A DNA stretch of 64,000 bases from Cedecea davisae DSM 4568. GTDB lineage: Bacteria; Pseudomonadota; Gammaproteobacteria; Enterobacterales; Enterobacteriaceae. This document shows positions 28,149 to 36,939 of the stretch, piece by piece. The position numbers and the translations under genes are program-made. Position 1 is the first letter of the stretch, and every line of letters begins with the position of its first letter. Location of the stretch: assembly GCF_000412335.2 (NCBI RefSeq), contig NZ_KE161030.1, forward strand, positions 894,490 through 958,489, written 5' to 3'. The notes below the pieces were generated by a model. The model worked only from the letters and a program-made list of their open reading frames with translations, made no database searches and was not told where the DNA came from.

Positions 28149-29165
28149 ATGAAAAAGGTCAATATCATTGATGTTGCGGAGCTGGCGGGCGTTTCGGTGT
28201 CTACCGTTTCGCTGGTACTGCGCCAGAAAGGGAAGATCTCCGAAGCAACCATCGAGAAGGTTAATGCGGCTATCAAGCAACTGGGCTATGTCCATAACGT
28301 CGCCGCCGCCAATCTGCGCTCCAGCACCTCCAATCTGATTGGACTTATCATCCGTGATTTCAACGACTCCTTTTCGATAAACGTCACCGCAAGCGTGGTG
28401 CAGCATCTTGAGAAACAAGGCTATATGGTGTTTCTCGGCCAGCCGCGCGACGACCAGCAGCAGCTGCGGAATTGCCTGACGTCTTTTGCCCAGCAGGGTG
28501 TTGCCGGTGTGATTTATCTGGCGGCTGACCGCCACTCTGCCGAGCTGCCTCAGGCCATTGCCGACTGCCCGCTGCCGACGGTGGTTATCTCTGAGTCCAC
28601 GATTACCAGCTCGCGGGATGTTATTGGCCGCGACAACCGCCAGGCCGGAAACCAGGCCACCCGCTTTTTGATAGAGCGCGGGCATCGTAATATTGCCTGG
28701 CTCGGCGGCAGTAAGTCATGCCTGATCCGCGCAGAGCGACTATCGGGCTACCGCAGCGCGTTGCAACAGTACGGCCTGCCGTTCAGAGAAGAGTGGGCGG
28801 CGGAATGTGCGGACGACACGTCAGCAGCAGCATATGCTACCCGGCAGATGCTGGAAAAGAGCAACCAAATCACCGCCATGCTGTGCCATTCTCCGGCGGC
28901 AATTATCGGCGCTATCACCGGTATTCAGCAGGTCGGGCGCACGGTGGGTAAAGATGTGTTTCTTACCCAGCAGGTGTCGCTCATCGGCTTTGAAGACATG
29001 ATGTACATTAATCTCACTTCACCGAGTTTTACCTACGTTTCCGCCGCCAGCGAAGAAACCGGCCGCCAGGCCGCCTCGCTTATCGTCAGCAAAATTAAGC
29101 AGCCTGAATTGCCTGCCCAGCGCATTATTATTTCCGGAGAGCTGGTTCCGCGTGAATCTGCCTGA
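28149..29165 (+). CDS. LacI-family regulator, MalI-like
   Basis: A 338-residue LacI/GalR regulator. The N-terminal helix-turn-helix IIDVAELAGVSVSTVSLVLRQKGKIS and hinge helix (AAANLRSSTSN) are intact. The effector domain aligns well with E. coli MalI (GHRNIAWLGGSKSCLIRAERLSGYRSAL; EQQVSL-like QQVSLIGFED). MalI represses malX, a PTS gene; here the order differs, with the regulator downstream of the PTS gene on the same strand. It probably binds the two AGAACGTTCT sites and responds to the PTS substrate or product. Confidence 0.88.
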   Translation: MKKVNIIDVAELAGVSVSTVSLVLRQKGKISEATIEKVNAAIKQLGYVHNVAAANLRSSTSNLIGLIIRDFNDSFSINVTASVVQHLEKQGYMVFLGQPRDDQQQLRNCLTSFAQQGVAGVIYLAADRHSAELPQAIADCPLPTVVISESTITSSRDVIGRDNRQAGNQATRFLIERGHRNIAWLGGSKSCLIRAERLSGYRSALQQYGLPFREEWAAECADDTSAAAYATRQMLEKSNQITAMLCHSPAAIIGAITGIQQVGRTVGKDVFLTQQVSLIGFEDMMYINLTSPSFTYVSAASEETGRQAASLIVSKIKQPELPAQRIIISGELVPRESA

Positions 29166-29330
29166 GGCTGAAATTAATAATAATGTTATTAATCTACTCA
29201 TAATTAACGTCATTTTATTAACGTATGGTTTTCATTATTTTCCATATTAATGATGATTAAGGCGTTTATATTGCAATGGTTATATAACCGGGTCACACTG
29301 GCATCCCGTTACTAAGAATTATCTGTAAAA

Positions 29331-30323
29331 ATGCTAAGACGATTCGCACTCATTTTTCTGGTTTTCCTCGGTTTTTATACTGGCAATGCTCTGGCAGTCA
29401 ACTGCCAGCGGGCCGCAACGCCGCTGGAAAACACCATCTGCAATAATGAAAATTTGCACTGGCTTGACGCCACGATGACCATTATCTATCGGGCAATGCT
29501 TATCAATTCCGACGCCCCTGCGGTACATAAAGAGTACCTGGAGTGGGAGAAGTCGCTGGAAAGCTGTACCTCTGACAGCTGTATCGAGCGTGCCTATTAT
29601 GAAGGTATTAGCCGGATTTCAGATGCTAATGAAAACTTTGACTGGCAGGGAAAGTGGTGGAATACCGCGGCACCAAACCGCAGCGGCGGCATCTTAACCT
29701 TTAGCCGCAACGCCGAGTGGTCTTTAACCGTTGATATCCGGGCATGGGCCGGGGTTAATCATGACGATTTCACCGCCGAAGCGAGAAAGCTTTACGGCAT
29801 GGCTGTGGTGGAAAAAGTGGAAGATACCAGCAACTGTAAGCTGTTGTTTATTCCCCGCCAGGATGGTTCTATCCAGGTGCATAGCAACGCCGACTGGGGC
29901 TGCAATATGTCGATGCCGAACGGCGTATTTGTTGATGGCCGCTATGTAAAGAGCCAGACCGATCCGCGTCCGAAGGCCACGCTGCTGTCAATTGGCGTTT
30001 TCCCGGATGAAGCAACGGATACCCGCTTCCGGGAGATGGTCGGAGAGGATTATCAGCGCTTCGTTGATACGGCTAATATTTATATTTATCAGGATGATAT
30101 AGATAACATAGGCGCGAAGGTTATCTCCATGTGGGTGCGAGGCCAGGCAAACCGCCACACCGCAATTATTATGTATACGCCGGAAGGCAAAATGTGGGCC
30201 GCCCGCACCGCTCCGGGTAAAAACGGCGTGCAGGAAGCCAAGTTTTACCGTTCTAAGGGCAATGAAAAAGAGCCACTTCCCCGCACGCTCCAGAGCTGGA
30301 AGCTAAGGTTTTTAGAGAAATAA
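29331..30323 (+). CDS. LprI-like secreted protein
   Basis: A 330-residue protein with a signal peptide (residues 1-22, ending NALA). An N-terminal LprI/DUF1311-like motif follows: CQRAATPLENTICNNENLHWLDATMTIIYRAML...CTSDSCIERAYYE, with paired cysteines. Some LprI-domain proteins inhibit lysozyme. The C-terminal ~220 residues form an unrecognised, probably beta-rich domain. No SD is obvious before the ATG. It stands alone, ahead of the repeat-rich gap. Periplasmic location is inferred. Confidence 0.72.
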   Translation: MLRRFALIFLVFLGFYTGNALAVNCQRAATPLENTICNNENLHWLDATMTIIYRAMLINSDAPAVHKEYLEWEKSLESCTSDSCIERAYYEGISRISDANENFDWQGKWWNTAAPNRSGGILTFSRNAEWSLTVDIRAWAGVNHDDFTAEARKLYGMAVVEKVEDTSNCKLLFIPRQDGSIQVHSNADWGCNMSMPNGVFVDGRYVKSQTDPRPKATLLSIGVFPDEATDTRFREMVGEDYQRFVDTANIYIYQDDIDNIGAKVISMWVRGQANRHTAIIMYTPEGKMWAARTAPGKNGVQEAKFYRSKGNEKEPLPRTLQSWKLRFLEK

Positions 30324-30497
30324 TTTTTACCCTCACCCCAGCCCTCTCCCTGAAAGGGAGAGGGGGCTAAAAACTCCGTTTATCTCTCTCACCCTCAGGG
30401 GGATAGCTGCCGCTATGCAATTTTTCCGTTCACCTGCACAGCGGCCTATCTCTGGCACCACCGCGCCTGAGTTGGGTCAAAACCGTGGGCGATGAGA

Positions 30498-30717
30498 GCC
30501 GGGGGCGGGCGGAGGCTGTGAGCGTCGGGAACGCATCGCAGCCGACCCAGGGCTGGGAGATAAAACGGAGGTTTACCGCTTGCGGCGATTTATCTCGCCG
30601 GGAGTCCGGGTTCTCAGGGGAGTGACGGTGACTCCCCTGAGACGTTCACGAGTCCGGGAGCTACATAAGCAGCGGAATATTGCGTGAACGGAATCCCCTC
30701 CAGATTGGCATAAACGG
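30498..30717. repeat. Structured direct repeat, copy 1
   Basis: About 197 bases match copy 2 (offset 633) with only a few mismatches, followed by ~20 bases of weaker similarity. It contains a perfect 12-bp hairpin TCTCAGGGGAGT/ACTCCCCTGAGA at 30612-30642 and a CGTTCACG/CGTGAACG pair at 30644-30690. Confidence 0.9.
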
Positions 30718-30807
30718 TTGTAAGCAGAAGAGATAACCTCTGTGAGCACGGTTATGTTCCGTTCACCGGGAATCTGTTTTCCCTGCACGTTCCGCGAACG
30801 GTGAACG

Positions 30808-30839
30808 TGTCAGGGGGAAATACGCCTTTCCCCCTGACA
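30808..30839. repeat. Perfect 13-bp stem hairpin in the repeat block
   Basis: TGTCAGGGGGAAA pairs with TTTCCCCCTGACA around TACGCC. It resembles the CAGGGGAGT hairpin of the long repeats and is also preceded by a GTTCAC/GTGAAC pair, suggesting a third, diverged member. Confidence 0.75.
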
Positions 30840-31130
30840 ACCCCCGGCGCCGGCAAACTCATCGCCGCTAAAGCGGTAAACCCCCGGCTATCACCCAAAC
30901 ATTCGGGGTCGTTCGCGATCCGTTCCCGACGATCGCTCTCTTTCGCTGCTCCCGGCAGCTCCACCCCGCCTGAGTTGGGTCAAAGCCGGGGACGATGAGA
31001 GCCGGGGACAAGGGCATCACTGCGAGACTTAAAGCAACACTGACTTTCAGGATGGCTGCGGGATTGAAGCGCGGCACTTGTTCCGGCTTAAATCGCCTCC
31101 GTTTTCTCTCCGACTGACCAGGGTCCGGAC

Positions 31131-31350
31131 GCCGGGAGCGGGCGGAGGCTGTGAGCGTCGGGAACGCATCGCAGCCGACCCAGGGCTGGGAGATAAAACG
31201 GAGGTTTACCGCTTGCGGCGATTTAACTCGCCGGGAGTCCGGGTTCTCAGGGGAGTGACGGTGACTCCCCTGAGACGTTCACGAGTCCGGGAGCTACATA
31301 AGCAGCGGAATATTACGTGAACGGAATTACCTCCGGGTTTGCATAAATGG
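31131..31350. repeat. Structured direct repeat, copy 2
   Basis: Near-identical to copy 1, with the hairpin conserved at 31245-31275. Visible differences include GGGAG for GGGGG near the start, AACTCG for TATCTCG in the middle, and ATTACG for ATTGCG near the end. Confidence 0.9.
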
Positions 31351-31494
31351 CAGCTCCCCCTTCTGTAATGGTCTGCTGAGAGCCGGGGGCAAGGGCGTGG
31401 CTGCGGAATCTAATGCGATCTGGTGCTGGTGATACAAAGCGATTTGTTTTCCCCCTCGCCCCCGCGGGGAGAGGGCCGGGGTGAGGGGGATGAA

Positions 31495-33594
31495 CTACGC
31501 CAGCGTGCCAACAATCTTTAAATCGCTATCGTCCGGCACTTCGTTATAAGAAAGCACATGCAAACCAGAGCTGAACAGGCGACCGTAGCGCGACAAAATC
31601 GGGCGTAGCTGCGGCGTAACCAGCAGCAGCGGTGGCAGGCTTTTCGCCTTCATTTGCTCGTAAATCATCGGCATAGTGTTTTGCAGCTGCGCCAGAATAT
31701 TCGGGTCAACCGGGAAGCTGTCCAGCGCCACTTTACCGGCCTGCTGGGCCTGGTTTAGCGCGTTCAGCAGCAGGTTTTCCAGCTCGTTATCTATGGTGTA
31801 GGCCGCGAGCTGCCTGCGGTCGCCGTTGATATTATGCAAAATGGCACGGCGCAGGGCGTAACGCACGTCGGCGCACAGCAGCTGCGGGTCTTTCGTCACG
31901 GCCGAGCTTTCAAGCAGCGTGGCGGCGATGGTGACAATATCCTTCAGGGAAATCTGCTCAAGCAGCAGCTGGCGGTAAATCTTCAGCAACTGACTGAAGT
32001 TAAGCGCGTTATTTAAATCCTCCGCCAGCTTCGGCGCCTGCAATGCCAGGCGAGAATGCAGGTGCGTAATATCATCGTAGTTAAACAGCTCCGGCAGATG
32101 CTGGCGCGCAACTTTATTGACGTGAGTTGCCACTACGCTTGCGCAGTCCACGACCTGGTAACCGAGGTTCAGGGCGCGAGCTTTTTGCTCCGGGTCAATC
32201 CAGACTATCGCCATGCCGTAGGCCGGGTCGGTATCCAGCACGCCGTCTATTTCGCCGTACAGTTCACCGCCGGGGATAGCCATCAGCTTTTCTGCGTTAA
32301 CTTCGCCCAGCGCAACCCGAATGCCGTTAATGTGGATGGCGTACTGGGCGGGTTTCAGGCGGAAGTTTTCGCGGATGCGAATCTCCGGCAGCAGCACGCC
32401 GCAGGTCTCAGAGATAACCTGCCTTGCGCCGCGAATACGCTGCGACAGCGGGCTGCCTTTGGCAGCATCCACCAGCGAAACCAGCTTGTAGCCGAGGTTC
32501 AGGCCAATTGGCTCCACCAGCGGGATGCTCTCCCAGCTGACGGTCGGCTCTGTGTCCGGGGCCAGCGCTTCCTGAATCGCCTCCATGTCGTCGTCCTGCT
32601 GCGCGGCAGGCTGAATAACTTTGCCCTGTCGCCAGGCTGCGAACAGCAAAAGCGCGGTAAAGCTCAGGAAAGCGATGTGAGGCATGCCCGGCACTACGGC
32701 CAGAATAAACATCACAAACGCGGCGGTATAGAGCACGTTCGGGCGGGCGAGCAGCTGAGTTTTAATCTCATCGCTGACGTCGCCGCCGTCGCTGACGCGG
32801 GTAACGATAATGGCCGCGGCGGTTGCCAGCAGCAGGGAAGGGATCTGGGCAACCAGGCCGTCACCGATGGTCAGTAGCACGTACTGCTGGAACGCATGGC
32901 TGGCGTCGAGATCGTATTTGAAAATACCGATACAGATCCCGCCGATCACGTTGATGATAAGCACCATGATCCCGGCAATGGCGTCGCCGCGAACGAACTT
33001 AGAAGCCCCGTCCATTGCGCCGTAAAAATCGGCTTCGTTAGCTACGTCTTTACGCCGCGTTTTTGCCTGCTGCTGGTTAATTAACCCGGCATTCAGGTCG
33101 GCGTCGATAGCCATCTGTTTACCCGGCAGAGCGTCGAGGGTGAAGCGAGCCGAAACTTCGGAAATACGCTCCGCCCCTTTGGTGACTACCACGAAGTTGA
33201 TGATCATCAGAATGACGAACACCACGAAGCCCACCACGAAGTTACCGCCGATAACGACCTGCCCGAAAGCCTCGATAACCTTACCGGCCGCGCCTTCGCC
33301 TTCATGGCCGTGCAGCAGCACCACGCGCGTGGAGGCCACGTTGAGCGTCAGGCGCATCAGCGTGGTAATAAGCAGCAGGGTCGGGAAGACCGCGAAGTCC
33401 AGCGGGCGCTTGCTGTTTACCGCCACCAGCAGCACGATGACCGCCAGCACGATGTTGAAGGTAAACAGGATATCCAGCACCAGCGGAGACAGCGGCAGGA
33501 TAATCATCGCCAGCACGCTGAGCAGCAGGATCGGCACGCCAACGTGCGTCTGCCTCAGGATGGTAACGGCCTGGGTTAACTTACTGTTCGCCAT
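31495..33594 (-). CDS. flhA: Lateral flagellar export gate protein FlhA (LfhA)
   Basis: A 699-residue FlhA, full-length compared with ~692 in E. coli. Eight N-terminal membrane helices (to about residue 320) include the conserved FHIPEP-family stretch TLLLITTLMRLTLNVASTRVVLLHG and KGAERISEVSARFTLDALPGKQMAIDADLNAG. The C-terminal cytosolic domain docks chaperone-substrate complexes. Together with FlhB and FliPQR it forms the export gate. In E. coli K-12 the equivalent gene is a remnant (fhiA); here it is intact. It is last in fliMNPQR-flhBA; its start overlaps flhB by 14 bases. Confidence 0.95.
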   Translation of the reverse strand: MANSKLTQAVTILRQTHVGVPILLLSVLAMIILPLSPLVLDILFTFNIVLAVIVLLVAVNSKRPLDFAVFPTLLLITTLMRLTLNVASTRVVLLHGHEGEGAAGKVIEAFGQVVIGGNFVVGFVVFVILMIINFVVVTKGAERISEVSARFTLDALPGKQMAIDADLNAGLINQQQAKTRRKDVANEADFYGAMDGASKFVRGDAIAGIMVLIINVIGGICIGIFKYDLDASHAFQQYVLLTIGDGLVAQIPSLLLATAAAIIVTRVSDGGDVSDEIKTQLLARPNVLYTAAFVMFILAVVPGMPHIAFLSFTALLLFAAWRQGKVIQPAAQQDDDMEAIQEALAPDTEPTVSWESIPLVEPIGLNLGYKLVSLVDAAKGSPLSQRIRGARQVISETCGVLLPEIRIRENFRLKPAQYAIHINGIRVALGEVNAEKLMAIPGGELYGEIDGVLDTDPAYGMAIVWIDPEQKARALNLGYQVVDCASVVATHVNKVARQHLPELFNYDDITHLHSRLALQAPKLAEDLNNALNFSQLLKIYRQLLLEQISLKDIVTIAATLLESSAVTKDPQLLCADVRYALRRAILHNINGDRRQLAAYTIDNELENLLLNALNQAQQAGKVALDSFPVDPNILAQLQNTMPMIYEQMKAKSLPPLLLVTPQLRPILSRYGRLFSSGLHVLSYNEVPDDSDLKIVGTLA

Positions 33595-34717
33595 CGGCTT
33601 TTAATACCTCTTTTGGAATATCAATCTGCCTGTTAAGGCGGGGTTTTTGCTCAACTTTGCCCGCTCGCCAGGCTTTCACCTGCATCACGTAAGTCAGGAC
33701 ATGAGCAATGGCGCGAAACAGCTGCGCCGGAATCTGCTGGTTGACGCGCGTGGTGTAATAAACCGCACGCGCCAGCGGAGGGAATTCAACTATTTCCACG
33801 CCGTGGTTCTGGGCCACTTCGCGGATAAACATCGCTACGTCGTCCACGCCTTTTGCCACGATATAGGGCGCTTCGGCTTTATCCGGGTCATATTTCAGGG
33901 CGACGGCGTAGTGGGTTGGGTTGGTCACAATAACGTCCGCGGCCGGAACCGACTTATTGATTTGCCCCATCGCCATCTGGCGCTGTAGCTGGCGGATACG
34001 CCCTTTGATCTGCGGGTTGCCGTCGTTGTTCTTATGTTCTTCCTTCACTTCTTGCTTGGTCATGCGCATTTTTTTGGTGAACATAAATTTGCTCAGCGGC
34101 ACGTCCAGCAGGGCGAACACGACAATTACAGCCACAAAATAGCTAATGACGTGGTGGAAAATATCAAACCCGCCGTCGATGGCCTGGCGCAGGTAAAGCT
34201 GTTGCAGGTTCAGCAGCCCGTTGAGCGAGTCGTGCACCATGGTGTAAAGCACGGCGAGAATAACGCCGCACTTGGCCAGCATTTTGCCGACCTCCACGTA
34301 GTGGCTGCCGGAAACCATTCTTTTAAAGCCGCTGATGGGGTTAATTTTTTTAAAGTCCGGCAGCAGCTTGTTGGGGGTAAATATCCAGCCGCCCGGGATA
34401 AGGCTTGAAACAATGCAGGCCAGCGGAATCGGCACTAACGTGGCGATAAACTTCAGCACGATAATCACGTTAAGCATCATAAACTGGCCGAGCGCGCCGC
34501 TATCGTCGAGCTTGCCCGCCATGGTGCCGACCGACAAAAACGACTCGCCAATCAGCGTTTTGTAATAAGGGAAGAAGCTGCCGAGCGTAATAAAGGATGC
34601 CACCAGCCCGACCGCCATGGTCAGGTCTTTGGAGCGAGGAATATCCCCCTTCTGGCGCGCCTTACGCAGTTTACCTGCGGTAGGTTTTTCGCTTTTATCT
34701 CCGCTTGAGGCCGACAT
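33581..34717 (-). CDS. flhB: Lateral flagellar export switch protein FlhB (LfhB)
   Basis: A 378-residue FlhB. Four membrane helices occupy about residues 30-205, followed by a cytosolic domain with the self-cleaving NPTH motif (residues 266-269, in VIVTNPTHYAVALKY). Cleavage there switches export from rod/hook to filament substrates. The N-terminus GDKSEKPTAGKLRKARQKGDIPRSKDL is typical. The stop codon overlaps flhA and the start overlaps the end of fliR by one base. Confidence 0.95.
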   Translation of the reverse strand: MSASSGDKSEKPTAGKLRKARQKGDIPRSKDLTMAVGLVASFITLGSFFPYYKTLIGESFLSVGTMAGKLDDSGALGQFMMLNVIIVLKFIATLVPIPLACIVSSLIPGGWIFTPNKLLPDFKKINPISGFKRMVSGSHYVEVGKMLAKCGVILAVLYTMVHDSLNGLLNLQQLYLRQAIDGGFDIFHHVISYFVAVIVVFALLDVPLSKFMFTKKMRMTKQEVKEEHKNNDGNPQIKGRIRQLQRQMAMGQINKSVPAADVIVTNPTHYAVALKYDPDKAEAPYIVAKGVDDVAMFIREVAQNHGVEIVEFPPLARAVYYTTRVNQQIPAQLFRAIAHVLTYVMQVKAWRAGKVEQKPRLNRQIDIPKEVLKADGEQ

Positions 34718-35490
34718 CAGTTCACCCGCATCGAATCAAGCCTGGCAAGGATCTCATTGGTTAAATTGAGATAGTGCTCGGGAATATGGGACACAATCAT
34801 GGTGATACACAGCAGGCCGAACAGCATGCTTATCGGGAAGCCGAGGGAAAACAGGTTCAGGGTCGGCGATACGCGGTTAAGCAGGCCAAATCCACCCTGC
34901 ACAATCAGCATTACAAAAGTGGTGGGCAGCGCGACAAGCGTGGCGGAGGCCACTATCCAGCCGAGGCTTTGCACCAGCTGCTTTAGCGTCGGCTCGTTGA
35001 TAGCCTGGCCGATGGGCCAGTAGCTGAAGCCCTTCACCAGAATGGTCACTACCAGCAGATGTCCGTCCATGATGAAGAACAGCAGGGCGCAGAAAATAAA
35101 GATAATTTGCGAAATAACCGTGGTCGAGCCGCCGTTGACCGGGTCGTTCATCATCGCCATCCCCAGCCCCATATTCATCGACAGAATATGCCCGGCGGTT
35201 TGCAGGGCGACGAACACCAGCTGCATCGTCATGCCAAACAGCAGCCCCCAAAGCAGCTGCTCGCCGATAAGCAAAATAGCGCGCATCGACACCAGTTCGT
35301 TAAGCACCACATTGTTGTGCAGCATCGGGGTAATCAGCGCCGTGAGCGTTAATGCGGTGGCAATTTTAATGCGGCGGGAGAAGGCTTTGTTGTCGAGCAC
35401 CGGGCAAAAATGGATAAACGCCAGAATACGCACGAAGGGCAGAACCATCGCCATCAGCGGATTGAACAAGTCGTGGATATTGATGCCCAT
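34717..35490 (-). CDS. fliR: Lateral flagellar export protein FliR (LfiR)
   Basis: A 257-residue membrane protein of the export gate with about six hydrophobic segments. Family features include PFVRILAFIHFCPVLDNKAFSRRIKIATAL near the N-terminus and the FLVALQ/GHILSMNMGLGMA segment mid-protein. FliR joins FliP and FliQ in the helical export pore. It lies 5 bases after fliQ and touches flhB, keeping tight translational coupling. Confidence 0.94.
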   Translation of the reverse strand: MGINIHDLFNPLMAMVLPFVRILAFIHFCPVLDNKAFSRRIKIATALTLTALITPMLHNNVVLNELVSMRAILLIGEQLLWGLLFGMTMQLVFVALQTAGHILSMNMGLGMAMMNDPVNGGSTTVISQIIFIFCALLFFIMDGHLLVVTILVKGFSYWPIGQAINEPTLKQLVQSLGWIVASATLVALPTTFVMLIVQGGFGLLNRVSPTLNLFSLGFPISMLFGLLCITMIVSHIPEHYLNLTNEILARLDSMRVN

Positions 35491-35495
35491 AATGC

Positions 35496-35768
35496 TCAGC
35501 TAACCAGCGAGGAGGCCTGGTGGAAGATTGCCGTGGTGAAGTCCACCAGCCGGGTCAGCATCCATTTACCGCCAAAAATCAGTACCAGCAGCGTGACAAC
35601 CAGACGCGGCAGGAAGCTCAGGGTTTGCTCATTAATCTGGGTTGTGGCCTGGAAAATACTCACGCACAGGCCAACCAGCAGGCTGGGCACGATAGCGACG
35701 GCGGAAATCAGCAGCACCAGCTGAATGCCGGAAGCCATGATGTCCCCGGCGGTGTCCATATTCATCAT
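35496..35768 (-). CDS. fliQ: Lateral flagellar export protein FliQ (LfiQ)
   Basis: A 90-residue two-helix membrane protein, nearly the same length as E. coli FliQ (89). The conserved hairpin reads VGLCVSIFQATTQINEQTLSFLPRL. I place the start at the first ATG after the fliP stop (2 bases away), since a longer frame would run back into fliP. It packs around FliP-FliR in the export gate. Confidence 0.94.
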   Translation of the reverse strand: MMNMDTAGDIMASGIQLVLLISAVAIVPSLLVGLCVSIFQATTQINEQTLSFLPRLVVTLLVLIFGGKWMLTRLVDFTTAIFHQASSLVS

Positions 35769-35770
35769 CG

Positions 35771-36541
35771 CTATAGCCCCTGTACGCTTGAGGTCAGGGT
35801 GCCGACAATCAGCGTCCAGCCGTCGCACAGTACAAAAAGCATCAGCTTAAACGGCAGCGAGACAATCAGCGGCGACAGCATCATCATCCCCATCGCCATC
35901 AGGATACTGGCGACGATAAGGTCGATAACCAAGAACGGAATGTAAATCATAAAGCCAATCTGGAACGCGGTTTTCAGCTCGCTCAGCAGATAGGCGGGGG
36001 TGACCACGGTTAAGTCTTGTTCGCGAGCGTCACCGCTCACCCCGGCAATCTCCATCATCTGGGACATTGCCTTGTTGTTGGTCTGCGCCAGCATGAATTT
36101 TTTGAGCGGTACTTCGGCTGTTGCCAGCGCCTGATTAAGGGTAATTTTGTCGTTCTGGAACGGCACTATCGCTTCGCTATACACCGTGGTCCACACCGGG
36201 CGCATGACCAGCAGCGTCAGGGCGAGGGCAATCCCGGTGAGAATTTTATTCGGCGGGCTTTGTTGCAGCCCCATCGCCTGGCGCAAAATCGCCAGTACGA
36301 TGATAAAGCGGGTAAAGCAGGTCATCATCAGCACCATGATCGGCAGCAGGCCGAGCAGGGTCATCAGGATCAGGATTTCAATTTTAACGTTGTAATCCTG
36401 GCCCGCGTCGGTATTAGCCGAGCTGAATAATGTCACCTCGCCGTTGGCGGCAAACAGCAGCGGCGAAAAGCACAGGCCGAGCGTCAGCAGCGCCGTCAGG
36501 GCGGATTTTCTGCCCGCGAGGCAGCGTAACAGCCGTTTCAT
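35771..36541 (-). CDS. fliP: Lateral flagellar export protein FliP (LfiP)
   Basis: A 256-residue export pore subunit with a cleavable-type signal sequence (about residues 1-31), as in E. coli FliP. Family signatures are TCFTRFIIVLAILRQAMGLQQSPPNKIL and TPAYLLSELKTAFQIGFMIYIPFLVIDLIVAS. Five FliP subunits form most of the FliPQR pore. It overlaps the end of fliN by 4 bases. Confidence 0.95.
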   Translation of the reverse strand: MKRLLRCLAGRKSALTALLTLGLCFSPLLFAANGEVTLFSSANTDAGQDYNVKIEILILMTLLGLLPIMVLMMTCFTRFIIVLAILRQAMGLQQSPPNKILTGIALALTLLVMRPVWTTVYSEAIVPFQNDKITLNQALATAEVPLKKFMLAQTNNKAMSQMMEIAGVSGDAREQDLTVVTPAYLLSELKTAFQIGFMIYIPFLVIDLIVASILMAMGMMMLSPLIVSLPFKLMLFVLCDGWTLIVGTLTSSVQGL

Positions 36542-36939
36542 CCTGCCAGCTCGCCAAGATCTTTGTTGTTGAATTCGATGATGCGTAGCCCGTATTTGTC
36601 GTTGAGCACCACCACTTCGCCACGGCCAAACAGGATGCCGTTCACTTTAATGTCCAGCGGTTCACCGGCCAGCTTATCCAGCTCAACCACAGAATCGTTG
36701 GTGACGGACATTAAATCGGCCAGCGAAATCTCCACCGAGGCGACTTCCAGCGTGAGGGTAACGGGAATGCGGCTAAACAGAGACATCTTGCGCATCTTGT
36801 CCATTGGATTATGGCGTGGCGTGTTGTCCTGCAAATCCATACGGATATTGCCTTCAACCGTCTCTTCCTGCGGAGCATCGTCGAAGTTCAGGTCGTCCAG
36901 GCTCAGGGACTGGCTCAGGTCTTGTTCAATTTGACTCAT
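36538..36939 (-). CDS. fliN: Lateral flagellar motor switch protein FliN (LfiN)
   Basis: A 133-residue C-ring protein. The C-terminal SpoA domain (about residues 55-130) has the canonical IPVTLTLEVASVEISLADLM and GRGEVVVLNDKYGLRI. The N-terminal 50 residues are acidic linker. Start is the ATG that overlaps the last 14 bases of fliM; an upstream extension into fliM is less likely. FliN polymerises with FliM at the base of the C-ring. Confidence 0.93.
   Translation of the reverse strand: MSQIEQDLSQSLSLDDLNFDDAPQEETVEGNIRMDLQDNTPRHNPMDKMRKMSLFSRIPVTLTLEVASVEISLADLMSVTNDSVVELDKLAGEPLDIKVNGILFGRGEVVVLNDKYGLRIIEFNNKDLGELAG

Larger units (their letters stand above)
30330..31487. repeat. Gene-free repeat block bounded by 21-bp inverted repeats
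   Basis: The left end (30330-30350, CCCTCACCCC...CTCTCCC) and right end (31467-31487) are inverted copies matching at 20 of 21 positions. The left copy also folds as CCCTCTCCC/GGGAGAGGG. Inside lie the two long direct repeats, several perfect hairpins and repeated GTTCACG/CGTGAACG pairs. A shorter repeat, CCTGAGTTGGGTCAAA, occurs at 30466 and 30969. No convincing gene is present; the small frames are G+C-rich by-products. It separates the LprI-like gene from flhA, whose stop is 8 bases beyond. Confidence 0.75.

Noticed and set aside
30324..31494. Several short open frames of 60-80 codons
   Set aside because: They fall in hairpin-rich repeats on both strands, lack SDs and have arginine/proline-rich composition typical of G+C-rich non-coding DNA.
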